Assembly: GCA_030248065.1 (NCBI GenBank)
Contig: JASAMV010000893.1
Span: 1 to 64,000, forward strand
Length of the DNA: 64,000 bases
Source: Rhynchonema sp. JSB1_4
Taxonomy: Eukaryota > Nematoda > Chromadorea > Monhysterida > Xyalidae
Direction of reading: 5' to 3'
Positions 24,001 through 34,017 of this stretch are shown here, piece after piece; the stretch's first letter is position 1; every line of letters begins with the position of its first letter. The notes beneath the pieces were generated by a model, which was given only the letters and a program-made list of their open reading frames with translations, was not told the DNA's origin and ran no database searches. The position numbers and the translations under genes are program-made.

Positions 24001-25110
24001 GAACTCATATCGCAATCGCATCGACCCAAACATACCAAACGTGTGCCCTCGATGCTGCACCGAGCCTGACACGGTCGAACATCTGTTTCGTTGCAAAAGC
24101 CGACCCGTATCCACGAGCCCAATCGATCTGTGGCGTAACCCGATCAAATGCGCAGAAGATCTGTCGGACATCTTCAGTCAACAATGAGACCACGACAACC
24201 GAACGTTGGCAAACAATCAATCAATCACACTGTCGCCAACCTTGAGTAACCTATCGAATCGTTCAGCGAAATAGTGCCCAATAGGTTCATCCAAGAATCG
24301 GCCGTACTTCTTTGCACTCGCGTCCAGCCATTCATCCGTTTCCTCATACCAGTCGCTCAGTTGATCCTGCACCCGGTCCGGCACCCTTTGACCGTCAGGC
24401 AAGAAACACTCCACCGAGTTGTCGTCCAACCGACGAAGCAGCTGTGTGGGCGTACAATGGGTAGATGACACATTTTGGGTGTTGGATGCACTTTATTGGC
24501 CAGAAGGTCGAGGTTTGACGTTGATTTAGCAAAATAATACACACCACTGTGAGCACTGGCTCTGGCTGCACAGAAAAAAATGGCCAGATGCCTGATGTTT
24601 TCACGGATGGGTACGACATTTTGACGTGATATCAAAATCAAAACCGATCCCCGACCCTGATACCAGCAGTGCATAATAGCATTTCTTGCAAAAGCAATTT
24701 TTTTGAACCATCGCCTATACCGAACACACCTTTTTCGACGGCAGCACCGATAGTTTCTGTGCGAGTCTGTAGATTTCGTTCTGTTTGTCGTGCAAAAACT
24801 GAGCGCCGAGCGCCACTGGCTGATTGTCTGAATGCAATGAAAAAATAGATAACGATCGACTGCCGATGTGGGCTTGCGAATGCGAATCAAACATTCATCT
24901 GAACACTACTTGTTGAACTGAAACATCATCCAACGACAACCACCCACCGCCAATGTCAACGTGGTGTATCCTGCCACCGATTCGATCGAGTGCCTCCAGA
25001 ATCAGCACATTCTGAAATCGATATTGGTTGATCAATCGATTGGCGGTGGTCAGTCCAGCGATGCCAGCGCCGATCACCACGATTTGAACGTTGTCACGAT
25101 CGGGATGCAT
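21041..25110 (-). CDS. SMOX: spermine/polyamine oxidase (FAD amine oxidase)
   Basis: The family oxidises spermine, or acetylated polyamines, with FAD and O2, giving spermidine, an aminoaldehyde and H2O2. Ten exons: 25110-24948, 24815-24730, 24441-24241, 23597-23496, 23202-23058, 22960-22760, 22629-22451, 22186-22040, 21704-21582, 21241-21041; 1,548 nt, 515 residues, all junctions in frame. The FAD dinucleotide motif IVVIGAGIAGLTTANRL is near the N terminus, followed by EALDRIGGRI. Later come VIITCSLGVLK, FEERFWP, SNPYFRGSYSYY and the C-terminal FAD-binding FAGEATHASHFQTTHGAYESG. The usual GAxWIHG motif reads GAQFLHD. The C terminus is Lys/Arg-rich without a peroxisomal SKL-type signal, so it is closer to cytosolic SMOX than to peroxisomal PAOX; substrate choice is inferred. 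Intron 3 holds LINE fragments. Confidence 0.95.
21806..21970. repeat. inverted repeat of the GGTGTAA/CTCGGT family in SMOX intron 8
   Basis: GAAAGTTCGGTGTAA and AAGCTCGGTC are mirrored by GAACTTTGTTACACCGAGC and CGACCGAGC. The phrases ACACCGTTTCGAAAGTTCC and CGACCGAGCT recur in the element at 32965-33198, so both belong to one family. This copy is more degenerate. Confidence 0.5.
23867..24165. mobile_element. head-to-head pair of LINE (non-LTR) 3' fragments in SMOX intron 3
   Basis: Arms at about 23867-23970 and 24064-24165 are near-perfect inverse copies. On the plus strand the frame from about 23990 to 24187 reads RSGHCRMLNSYRNRIDPN, then CPRCCTEPDTVEHLFRC and SPIDLWRNP. This is the Cys/His-containing C terminus of jockey-type non-LTR retrotransposon polyproteins (CPxC…HLFxCP…LW.NP). 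The left arm encodes the same DTVEHLFRC segment on the minus strand. Reverse transcriptase and endonuclease domains are absent, so it is a dead fragment duplicated as an inverted repeat inside the host intron. Confidence 0.8.
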
Positions 25111-25114
25111 TCGC

Positions 25115-26465
25115 AATGGAATGTTGTCAATTAGTGAATTCTGATCGAATCTTCAACGAAAAAGACATAACAATTTCTCTCAAAGATGAAACCTATTATA
25201 TTTCCTCGAGAAAGCCGACTTAGTCATCTCTTCCCACAGACCAGTCGACACAGTTTCAGACCAATGAGTTGAGCACAAAGGGTCAGGTAAACAACACAAA
25301 TTCTTGAACAAATGTTCGAGCGTACCAGGCTGTGAAACTTCGGCAAATATCTCCACATTTATGCGAGCTGTAGCAGCAAAAAACTTCGCAAAAATTACAG
25401 CAACAACACAGCGCACACGTGGTTGCAATGTGTAACTGCGCATAGGACAGAACAGCAGCAGCAGAGCGTAAAGTACATAGTTAGGTACAGGTAGACATTC
25501 CCACTCTGACGGACGTGAGTCAGAGCTATGTAGATGCAATGTGCAGGCAGCAACCACACCAAACGTTATTCAACTGAACGCCAAAACTGACCAAGGTGCT
25601 CAGCTGATTTGCACGTGCCCACGTGTGTGGGATGCTTGCAAGCTGCGCAGGCACAGAACAAGGCCACAAACAAAACAAATAGCCTACGTGTCCAGAGAAT
25701 GCCAAACAAACAGCCCGCGGCATATTTGGGACATTCTTCGAATCAGACAGACTCACAAACGGACTTCAACTGTGCTCAACAGTACAACTTTTGAAACATC
25801 ACTGAGAACGCCCACAGGTTGGAGAATCCGAATTAGCCACCCTGGACTAATGCGGACGGGTGCTTATTCGGGATTTCCCGGTACAATGTGTTTCGTATAC
25901 AACATATACGTACAATCAGTGTTTAGCACGATAAGCTAATCGATGCATTTTTTCAAAGATGGGAAAAATGATAAATGCTTTTTATTTTTCAGAACTAAAA
26001 AGCGGCCTGTTTGCGCAACAAACTGAGCCGAAATTCCCGGCCGCGAAAACAACAAAACAAACATAAAATACGTGCAGAATACGCCTGGCTGGCTCACCTT
26101 CTGCATAGTTATTGTTGCCAGCCTAGCCCAACACAAAGTTACCTCAGGTGGCGCAATACATTGGCGCAATGTGTGCGCAGACGGTCACATGCTTGCCTGA
26201 TGTTGCGCTTAGGCACGGACATGAAAACACGCATGGATGTTGAAAGAATGTTTCGTCGGTATGCTAATAATAAATCAACAAGAAGTTTGCCATAAAGAAA
26301 TACCAATAAAATGGTCATGAAAAAAGCGAGCATTCAATATACGAAACAAGTTTTGTTCACATTTTTATGGCCATGAAATCACGGACAGAAAGACGGTAAA
26401 AAAATACAGGCCTATATTTTCCCACTGGCTGTTTTCCAGGACAGCCCACCGTCTGTCCATATTCA
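25115..26465. other. intergenic between SMOX 5' end and GEN1 3' end
   Basis: About 1.35 kb separates two genes transcribed the same way, so it should hold the GEN1 3' UTR and the SMOX promoter. No exon is recognised. One copy of the recurrent 10-mer TGAAACATCA lies at 25792-25801. Confidence 0.4.
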
Positions 26466-26469
26466 AACA

Positions 26470-29400
26470 TCAGACGCGCACACAGCCATCGGTTTGTTGC
26501 CGCTCCCTTCGCGCAATACGTTCCAGCAATGGTACCCAGGGACTGTCAAATGAATCATTCACATTGGACTTGGTCGGAGTGGATTGGGTTGAGGGGGCCG
26601 GTGCTTGTTCAGTTGTATTCGAGATCATTGGGTGCTGGTTTGAGACCGGAGACATTGTTGAGTGTTCTTGTTGTTGGCTGAGTGACATATTGGCCATCAT
26701 GTCGTCCAATCCACTGCAGTTGGTCACGTCGTCGAACGGATCGAAGAAGGACTTGTTCATTCGTGGGTTCCAGTCTGCGACCGGCGGCGGCGCATCGCCT
26801 TGATCATCAGGCTCGTTCAACACAAAACTTTCATCCAACGCAAGGTCATCGTTGTTGCTATTGTTGTTATCGTCCGAGTCCTGGTCTAAGTCGAGCACAA
26901 CAACGTCGTCTGCAGGATCACTTGACGATGTTTCACTTTTAGCAGCAGCTGGCGCAGCACGTTTGATCGTTGGGAAAAAGTCGGTAATCGGGTTGGCTGG
27001 CGGGAGTGCTGAAAAACCAGTTTACTTGCTTGCTGTACTTTTCCTCAGTTCCATTCCCGTATTAACGCAAAGATACAACAAACCTGCCGCAGGTCGACGT
27101 TTCGGTTTGGCTTTTTTCTGGTTCTTCTCTTGTTTCTTCAATGTTTCACTTTCCTCAAACTGCCTTGTCAACTCAGGGAATGCGACACGCACGAAATCCT
27201 GTCGTTCCTCGGTCGTGTATACATCCGAGGACGTATCTGTGTCCTCATCTGAAACATCAGCCAGCAAGCTGTGCTGACGAATTTGGCAAATCACTAATGT
27301 GCAGAAACTAAAGTGCCTGACGCGTGAGTGAGTGAGTGAGCAGAATTCAGATCGACACCAAAGTATACTCCGACAATTCTTTTGGGAGAAACTTTTCAAC
27401 CGCGTTGCCTGATCCGTAAAGCGCATGATGCGTGCACTGGCTATAGCGGTCACGTGACTTCTGTAGCCAGTGCACGCATAACGTGCTTTACGGATCAGGC
27501 AACGCGGTTGAAAAGTTTCTCCCAAAAGAATTGCCAGAGTATACGAATGTTTGCTTGATTTGCGCGCATCGACCTTTGCCAAGTCGTAGCCACTGCAGCT
27601 TGTACATGCGCACAAAGCGTTGCACACACGTGCCAACAATGCGCACTGGTTGCAAGGCACCCGACCGATCCGGATGGGCCAAAGTCCACGCGACCAGCAC
27701 TTGTACGCATTTGTCGATGGATTTGATGCGTGGCTGTTGGTGCAGAATTTTGTCAGCAATTATATCCTGAAACAGGGGTTGGATGGTTGCAACATATGGT
27801 GCAAGAATACACATGAGTTGGAGACCACGGTAAAATCAATATCAGATAATAAAACGTCAACTTTGCCGCTTATACTGGTGGACCAGCAGCGTGGTGGCAT
27901 ACAAATGTTAATACTGTGGCTGATATTTCGCTAATTTGTGAACTTGTTTTTCAAACTAATGATCTTCATGTTGCAGATTTTTAAAGCAATCTCATGGTCG
28001 ATAACTAACGGCAGCGTCAGGAATTCGAATACGATTCCATTCAATCGTCACTGTTGTTGATCGATTGTTGTTGTCGTATTCGTTGATCAAATTGATCGCA
28101 TTGAATTCGCCGCCATCGTCGGTCAATTTGGTGATTAGACTGTGCACCTTCTTCTGAATCGCTGACTTGGCATCGGGCAACGTGCGCAGACTGCAAACAG
28201 CAAGGCACAATCATCTGGTGATTGACTTGCCCGAACAGGTGACCCCATCTTGTGCTTGTCGCACGCACGACACGATCGCTACCTACGTCCGACAACCATG
28301 TTTGATTGCGTCCGACTGCTTTGCGAGACAGCAACATGGTGTTAGTTGAGTGCTTGAATGAAACCAGTCAACCACTGAACCACTAGTCCAAGCTATAACC
28401 AAGTTATAATAAAAAATAACATCCAATAAACGTACAACTTTAGTGCTTCGCGTCCATCGCTAAACTCTTTCAAAAATTTGAGCGCATTCTTGGGTCCAAT
28501 TCCAGGTACACCTCTCTTCTGGTTGTAATCGCAGCCACAGAGAATAGCGAACGCAATTAGTTTGTGACGATCTGCGACGAAAAGATAAACTTTAGGTGGT
28601 TTATTTTCTCATACTGACGCGAATGAAAACCGTTATTTTCGGTCACTGTATAAATAAGGTTCATCGGACTAGACTAGGATGAAATGTCGTTAGTCAAAAA
28701 TATCCCTAGTTCGACAGGTTCACCATATGGTGTCACACTCGGGCATTCCGTACTTCAAAAACAACGGCAAAGACATTCACACGAACCAACCAAGTGCGAG
28801 TTTCGTTTCAACGCTCTCCATCGTATAGCAGTCCACCGTCAACCCTTTGCTCGTTTCACTGTCCTGTCGTTCAAGCCCGGCTTTCGACGTTCCCTGACCG
28901 ACCAAGGTGAAATGTCTGAGAACCACCTTCGCACCATACAGTAGTGCATCATTATCGGACGTGATCACCGCATCGGCAAGCTGAAGAGCTGTTTATTTCT
29001 TTCTATCAAATTGCCTTTCACACACCCTTGGAAGCGTATGTTGAATGCATATTCCAAAAGTCTAAAGTTTTCAGAATAAGGAAGCCAGGCTCCAATTGTG
29101 TCACTACAAAAAGAGCAGTTGCGATCGAACAGATGCGTCGCATACGACAAATTAAAGTTGTGCGCCGGCTTTCAGACATCAGCTATCAACTTACTCCTTG
29201 AGCATTCAATTGAGCACAAGTCGCCTCGGCTTCGTATTGACTCTGAATGAACGGCAGACCGAGCGCCTCGACCAGTTTGCGACACTAAAACGTAGAAAGA
29301 ACGAATTAGGACCATTTTATGTGGTGGAGACGACGTGACCTGCTTGATCTTGGCGGCAAACTGTGTGCGTGTGACTGTTCGTTGAGCATCGGCTGACGTC

Positions 29401-29793
29401 GACGGCGCACCCAAACGATCACGTACGGTCTGCGTCTTCAACTGAGTGGCTCTGGTCGCGTCGGCAACCACAATCGGCAGAATGTTGCGTCGCAGCAGAC
29501 CCAACAGACGGAAGAGCAGATTTCTGCAAGAAAAACACAAATTACAAGTCCTGAGCTGTTGAACTTTATTGTTTGTGGATGTTGTGGTCCTGCCCTGCTC
29601 AACTGTCAGGCCACCGGCCACGCGGAAAAAACGCGTCAGCCAACCTGAGGTAGCTGTAATCGAAGTCAGCGGCCGTTTGCGACTCACAAATCCAGACACC
29701 GAGATCCACCGCCACCCGCTGTCCGATGTAATCGTCCAGCGATCGACGTTGTCGAACTGGTTCTAGCACCGGCCACAAATCGATCACACCCAT
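26470..29793 (-). CDS. GEN1: Holliday-junction resolvase GEN1 (Rad2/XPG family)
   Basis: GEN1 cuts four-way DNA junctions symmetrically in late recombination. Nine exons: 29793-29645, 29523-29340, 29284-29195, 28980-28791, 28571-28436, 28190-28010, 27766-27574, 27248-27084, 27008-26470; 1,827 nt, 608 residues (human about 908), all in frame. The N terminus is MGVIDLWPVLEPV, then VAVDLGVWICE with the first catalytic Asp. The XPG-I block has YEAEATCAQL and VITSDNDALLYG with the metal-binding acids; the helix-two-turn-helix is AILCGCDY…GVPGIGPKNAL. A chromodomain-like segment follows (LQPVRIVG…MYKLQW). The tail is acidic and Ser/Gln-rich, with ITDFFPTIKR at its start (see findings) and SPWVPLLERI near the end. 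ATG at 29793 gives the conserved free N terminus MGV that this family needs for catalysis. Confidence 0.97.
27363..27544. mobile_element. hairpin MITE in GEN1 intron 7
   Basis: Arms of about 75 bp: the left begins AGTATACTCCGACAATTCTT and passes through GGGAGAAACTTTTCAACCGC; the right is its inverse, ending AAGAATTGCCAGAGTATAC. The loop is short and includes GTGCACTGGCTATAGCGG. It contains no coding frame. The exon 8 acceptor lies about 110 bp downstream. Confidence 0.75.
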
Positions 29794-29799
29794 CACACG

Positions 29800-31330
29800 C
29801 ACTCAAACCAGACTGATTGATTGGAATGTTGGGGACCAAATGAAGTGCAACAACAATAATAAGTTCGCGGTCACGATGGGCGCAGTACCCGTGCTCAGAT
29901 AGCACATGATGGCATCAAAACGACAACGCTCTGATTGAATGCGAATTTATTGACGAAAGACACACGAACGTCGGGTCCTAACAACGGCTAAAGCTGTTCA
30001 ACATGCGCTTATTATAACACTATGACACATTTGATTGATTTTGATCACAAAGCAGTACAATTGAATTCTCAAAAACAACCGCAGTGTACAGTGTACACCA
30101 ATTACAAGTCAATGAATCACGAGCTGCGAATAATCGGTGATTTGAAGCGTCGTTTCAGCGCTGCACTTACGCCAAACTGTGGTGTGCTGCTGGTGGATGG
30201 GGCAGGACTGCGTGAATTCAGACAACCTGTGATAAAACATGTACTGATCGCGTTGATAAGAAACATTACAACTGGTTTAGCCCCCTCAGAATTATGTATC
30301 TGTTAAATGAAAGTCGAAAGTTGAAAGTCGAATTGACGATGATGAGAAACAAGTTAGCCATGCGAACCAACTTTCAGATGTCGCATGAACGAATGGTCGT
30401 CGAGTGCGTCGCTGTGCGGGTGCACTGGTCAACGGTGTGTGAAATGCATCGTCCTGACCACCAGTGCGCGCTGATGTTTCACTCTGACCGGATGGTGGTG
30501 GCGTGGCAGCGGCGCGTTGTTGAAATCGTAGCGTTGCTTCACGCAGAAAGCCAGCCGAATTCTGCTGCAAATCGGAATAGTGCTCATGGAAAGTAGTTTT
30601 GTCGTGACTGTACTTATATTCCGCAATTCTTCAAAAAGCCTTCCAGTTGTGTGGCCCCTCATATTCCCTCTCACTTCGTGTGCAATTGTGTTCTTGTGAC
30701 CACACGCAACTTTCAGTCGGTCTAGTCTAGCTAATCCCGCATTTGTTCGCGTGCGGCTTGAGTGAGACCGCGCAGCTGCCAATACGCAACAGCGTACCTA
30801 TGCATGCTTGTTTTTGCAGTATTCAATTAATGGCGTTAGTTTAAAATGCAATTGTTTTTGCACACGTATACGCTACGGAACACGAGATAATCCACGATCC
30901 GGCAAGACCATGCCTCACAGTTACCTTCATAGGACACTAGTCTTTGTCTAATAAGGTATGCATGCGCTTTTTGATCAATAAGGAAAGAAAAGATGTCACA
31001 CGGTTCCACTACTTGACTTTTCTGAATCTAGTCACTCTTTGTACATGACTAGGAGCCATCTAACGTGCGAGGTGCTCACACAATTGAGCTGTGATCACAT
31101 GCAAAAAGTCGCAAGCCCCAGCCAAAGAGGAGAGCAGCCATACGTCTGTCCTGTCGTTGGTCTAATATACATTAGTGAAGCATCAATGAGTCGGTAAGAA
31201 CTCACACGCACGTTCAAGTATGTATAACCAACCAACAGTAGCAGCCGAAGTGTAATTACCAGCGACCACGCGCTTGCGATCAAAAATGCAACGATTCTAA
31301 TACGACCGTGGCCTAATCTCTAATCTCCAA
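29800..31330. other. intergenic between divergent GEN1 and the membrane-protein gene
   Basis: GEN1 starts leftwards at 29793 and the next gene starts rightwards at 31339, so promoters of both should lie here. No TATA box or other core motif is convincing. No exon is recognised; a recurrent 10-mer lies at 30472-30481. Confidence 0.4.
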
Positions 31331-31338
31331 TAGCAGAA

Positions 31339-32861
31339 ATGATCATCGAAATCGTTAGTGCCACCAACGCACTGTTGATCGTCGCTGGCAGTTTACCATC
31401 GGTGCTCGCTTGTGAGCATGTCTTCTACACGTATGTTCACCACGTTGGCACTATTTATCTGTATATCTGGATTTCAGGGTGGTTAAATAGAAAATAAATA
31501 AAAAATGTTATGGAAACAAGATGCTAACACAGACGCCTACGCCTAGCCGCTAGTTTACATGAATGTACACTTCGAAGTCCGGAGGGGAATAAGTGTAAAC
31601 TCTTTTAGAGTTTATAGAGACAGAACCCCCAAGTAGCAAAAACCATTTTTATCCAAGCAATTGGGCAATTGCACTCGGAAACAGGAGTGGGTGCATGGAG
31701 CGGGAGCACGCCATACACCACGCTGCCATTCGCCGCGTTGCCAAATCCAACACAACAATCGAACTGCAGCAACTACGCCTATTTCCCGGGCGTCTGCCTG
31801 CTGTGCGTGTCGGCCATTTTATTTCTGATCAATGGTTGCGTCAACCACACCAACCGTTCGTTTTCGTCGTTCGCGTCATTGTTGTGCTACGCGGCGGCCA
31901 TGCTCGTTGTCACAGTTGCTGGCGCCTTGAGCGTCATGGGTAGGTGGATTGGGTGATCAATTATATTGAGTCTTCCGAACATTGAAATCAAGAATATCCG
32001 CCAATAAGACAATCCCATCGATACATCCCTGGTCCACCAAATGATTGGGCACTGCAGGTTTCATGTGCGAGCTGACAGCGGAGGTATCGCACCCACCACC
32101 CATGTGCTATCAGATTCGTCCGATTGAGTGCCACGGTCCAGTGCGATTTCAGCTGATCAGCCCTGACGACGGGTCACAGGTGGACAAACCGGTGCTCGAT
32201 GAGCAGTACATGAAACAGCACCCGTACACGCGCTCAAGTAAGATGAGACGTATCAAGTTTGAACGCAACGACTACGACAGCGGTCGGACGGCGGCAACAC
32301 TTGTTTTGACCGGATTTTGCAGCTGAACGTTAGTTCAAAAACCAACACCGAAATTAGTACTGCAAGTCTGCGCAACATACGCCCCAAACAAGAACGATAT
32401 ACATATACGTGCGTTGTCGACGTCCAAACGTGGTCGTGGTCATAGGGCTTGCCTTCAACCTTCAGCCCTACGTTTCCATTTGTTGATATTACCTAGTAGT
32501 CGACCGAATGCAACTCAATTGACTTGACAGGACTGGTGACGGCGTCCCTACTGATCGTGCTATTGGGTTCGATCAGTCAATACTGCACATCGATCATTGG
32601 CTGTGTGATGACATGCGAGGGAATACATCAGTACGAAAACGAGTACAACGACGATGATTTTGACGGTGAGCAAGTTCGTCGCTGAATTGATCTTTTCCAC
32701 GTGCTGACAGAGAGAGAACCCCAGTCAATGTGGTGATCGATCGCAATCTAATCTCTGCTCACCAACGGCAACATCAACTTCTGACGGACGCAGATGCGCC
32801 ATTCGCGAACGGAGGCGATGTTTGCCGCTTTTGTTATAGTCGAATTTGTGGCGCGCATTAA
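31339..32861 (+). CDS. multi-pass membrane protein, possibly TMEM179-like
   Basis: Exons 31339-31411, 31658-31939, 32058-32237, 32531-32665, 32725-32861 total 807 nt, 268 residues; every intron is phase 1. Four hydrophobic stretches: ALLIVAGSLPSVLA at the N terminus (signal or first helix), VCLLCVSAILFLING, SLLCYAAAMLVVTVAGALSV and TASLLIVLLGSISQYCTSII. Between helices 1 and 2 lies a possible N-glycosylation site (NCS), and a Cys-containing loop follows helix 3 (FMCEL…MCYQI…IECHG). The segment SFSSFASLLCYAA…GALSVMGFMC resembles the third helix of TMEM179 in spacing and ends, which is only suggestive. The cytoplasmic tail is acidic (YENEYNDDDFD) and ends with a Cys pair (CRFCYS). The function is unknown. 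An AATAAA overlaps the stop codon. Exon 1 is the least certain. Confidence 0.7.
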
Positions 32862-32964
32862 TAAAACTTGTTCCCATCCTCGCAATCAGCCGTTTTCAGG
32901 TCGGTTAAAAATAGTGCGTTAACTCAAACAAAAACGGACCAAACAAAACCATGACAAAGTCCGT

Positions 32965-33198
32965 CTTAGGGTGATATTTTCGAAACGGTGTGAAGGTCAG
33001 TTGGGTGTAAAGGTCGGTGGAAAGCTCGGTCGACAGCTCAGTGTGATAGACCTCGGTGTAACCTTGAAACATTCCACGTTAACAACAGGCAATGTTTCAC
33101 GTTTACACTGAGCTACGCCGACCGAGCTTTCGACCGAACTTTACGCCGACCTTTACGCCCAACTGACCTTTACACAGTTTCGAAAATTCCACCCTTAG
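32965..33198. mobile_element. foldback element, CTTAGGGTG termini
   Basis: The left end CTTAGGGTGATATTTTCGAA, then GGTCAGTTGGGTGTAAAGG, pairs with the right end CCTTTACGCCCAACTGACC, then TTCGAAAATTCCACCCTTAG. Inner repeats AAAGCTCGGTCGACAGCTC and GAGCTTTCGACCGA continue the arm. It is about 234 bp and non-coding, just downstream of the membrane-protein gene. A degenerate relative lies in SMOX intron 8. Confidence 0.75.
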
Positions 33199-33199
33199 T

Positions 33200-33428
33200 C
33201 CGCGAATGGCGCCTCCGCATCCGTCACCAGAAGATACGGTTACCAACGGTGCCCACAGGATACAGCCCGCCTCGGCAATCGGAAGTGATGCGTCGTCTGC
33301 TACCCAAGCCGCCGAGCGCCACGGTAACGCCAAGCAACAACCGTCCCAAACCACAACGAGGCTGCAGTTGCACGAGTACGTTGGTCGAACGTCAAACACT
33401 GCTGCCGTCGCATCGACGTCGCTGCTGT
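33200..33428 (+). CDS. weak candidate coding exon
   Basis: Directly after the foldback element an open frame containing ATG at 33206 runs to TAG at 33426-33428. It is rich in Ala, Ser, Thr and Gln (for example SDASSATQAAERHGNAKQQ), a composition more protein-like than the alternative longer frame here (33249-33671, Arg/Cys/Ser-rich). It might be a tail exon of the preceding gene, but phase does not fit the annotated last exon, and its first bases resemble an inverse copy of sequence in exon 5. Confidence 0.2.
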
Positions 33429-34017
33429 AGTGCGTGCACCAACGGACTACGACACAGCAGCACAACCATCGTCACGAAAGCACTGCTGCCAGTGGCACCC
33501 CCAATGCCAAAGAGTAATGTCAAGCAGCAACAGGTGGCGGCAGGCACCAGTAGCAGCAGCAATTGTGTCTGGGAACGACGAAAAGTGACCGGTGGCAGAG
33601 ACACGGCTCAATCAACGGGAGGCCGAAAACGCACGCAGTTGAAAATGCTGATTGCCAACGAACAAGTGTAGTTGCGATCAGAAACGTGATATTCTGCCGA
33701 CCCGGCTTGTGCTTGGTCTCGCTTTCGTCTCGTGTGCAATTTTAATTGTTTTTTTTCGGTTGGCCGAAGACTACTAGAATCAAATGTTAAGTGACGCGAC
33801 AGATGCGGACGCATGCGGATGTGTCCGAACCGGGTAATGCTCATTTTGCTGGGACAACTGTGTCCATCAGAAACCTAACTTTGCTTCATCAAAGAATACA
33901 TGCAATTGTCGGTTAATTCATGAAGGAATGAATTGAGGTTAGGGTTTACAGAGCCTCCATAATTTGAACACCATGCGTTTTTAGATCTGGGTATTTCGCC
34001 CATCGCTTTCCGTACTT

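Noticed and set aside
33249..33671. 140-codon Arg/Cys/Ser-rich plus-strand frame
   Set aside because: Composition is typical of a shadow frame; the shorter overlapping frame at 33200-33428 looks better, and neither is secure.
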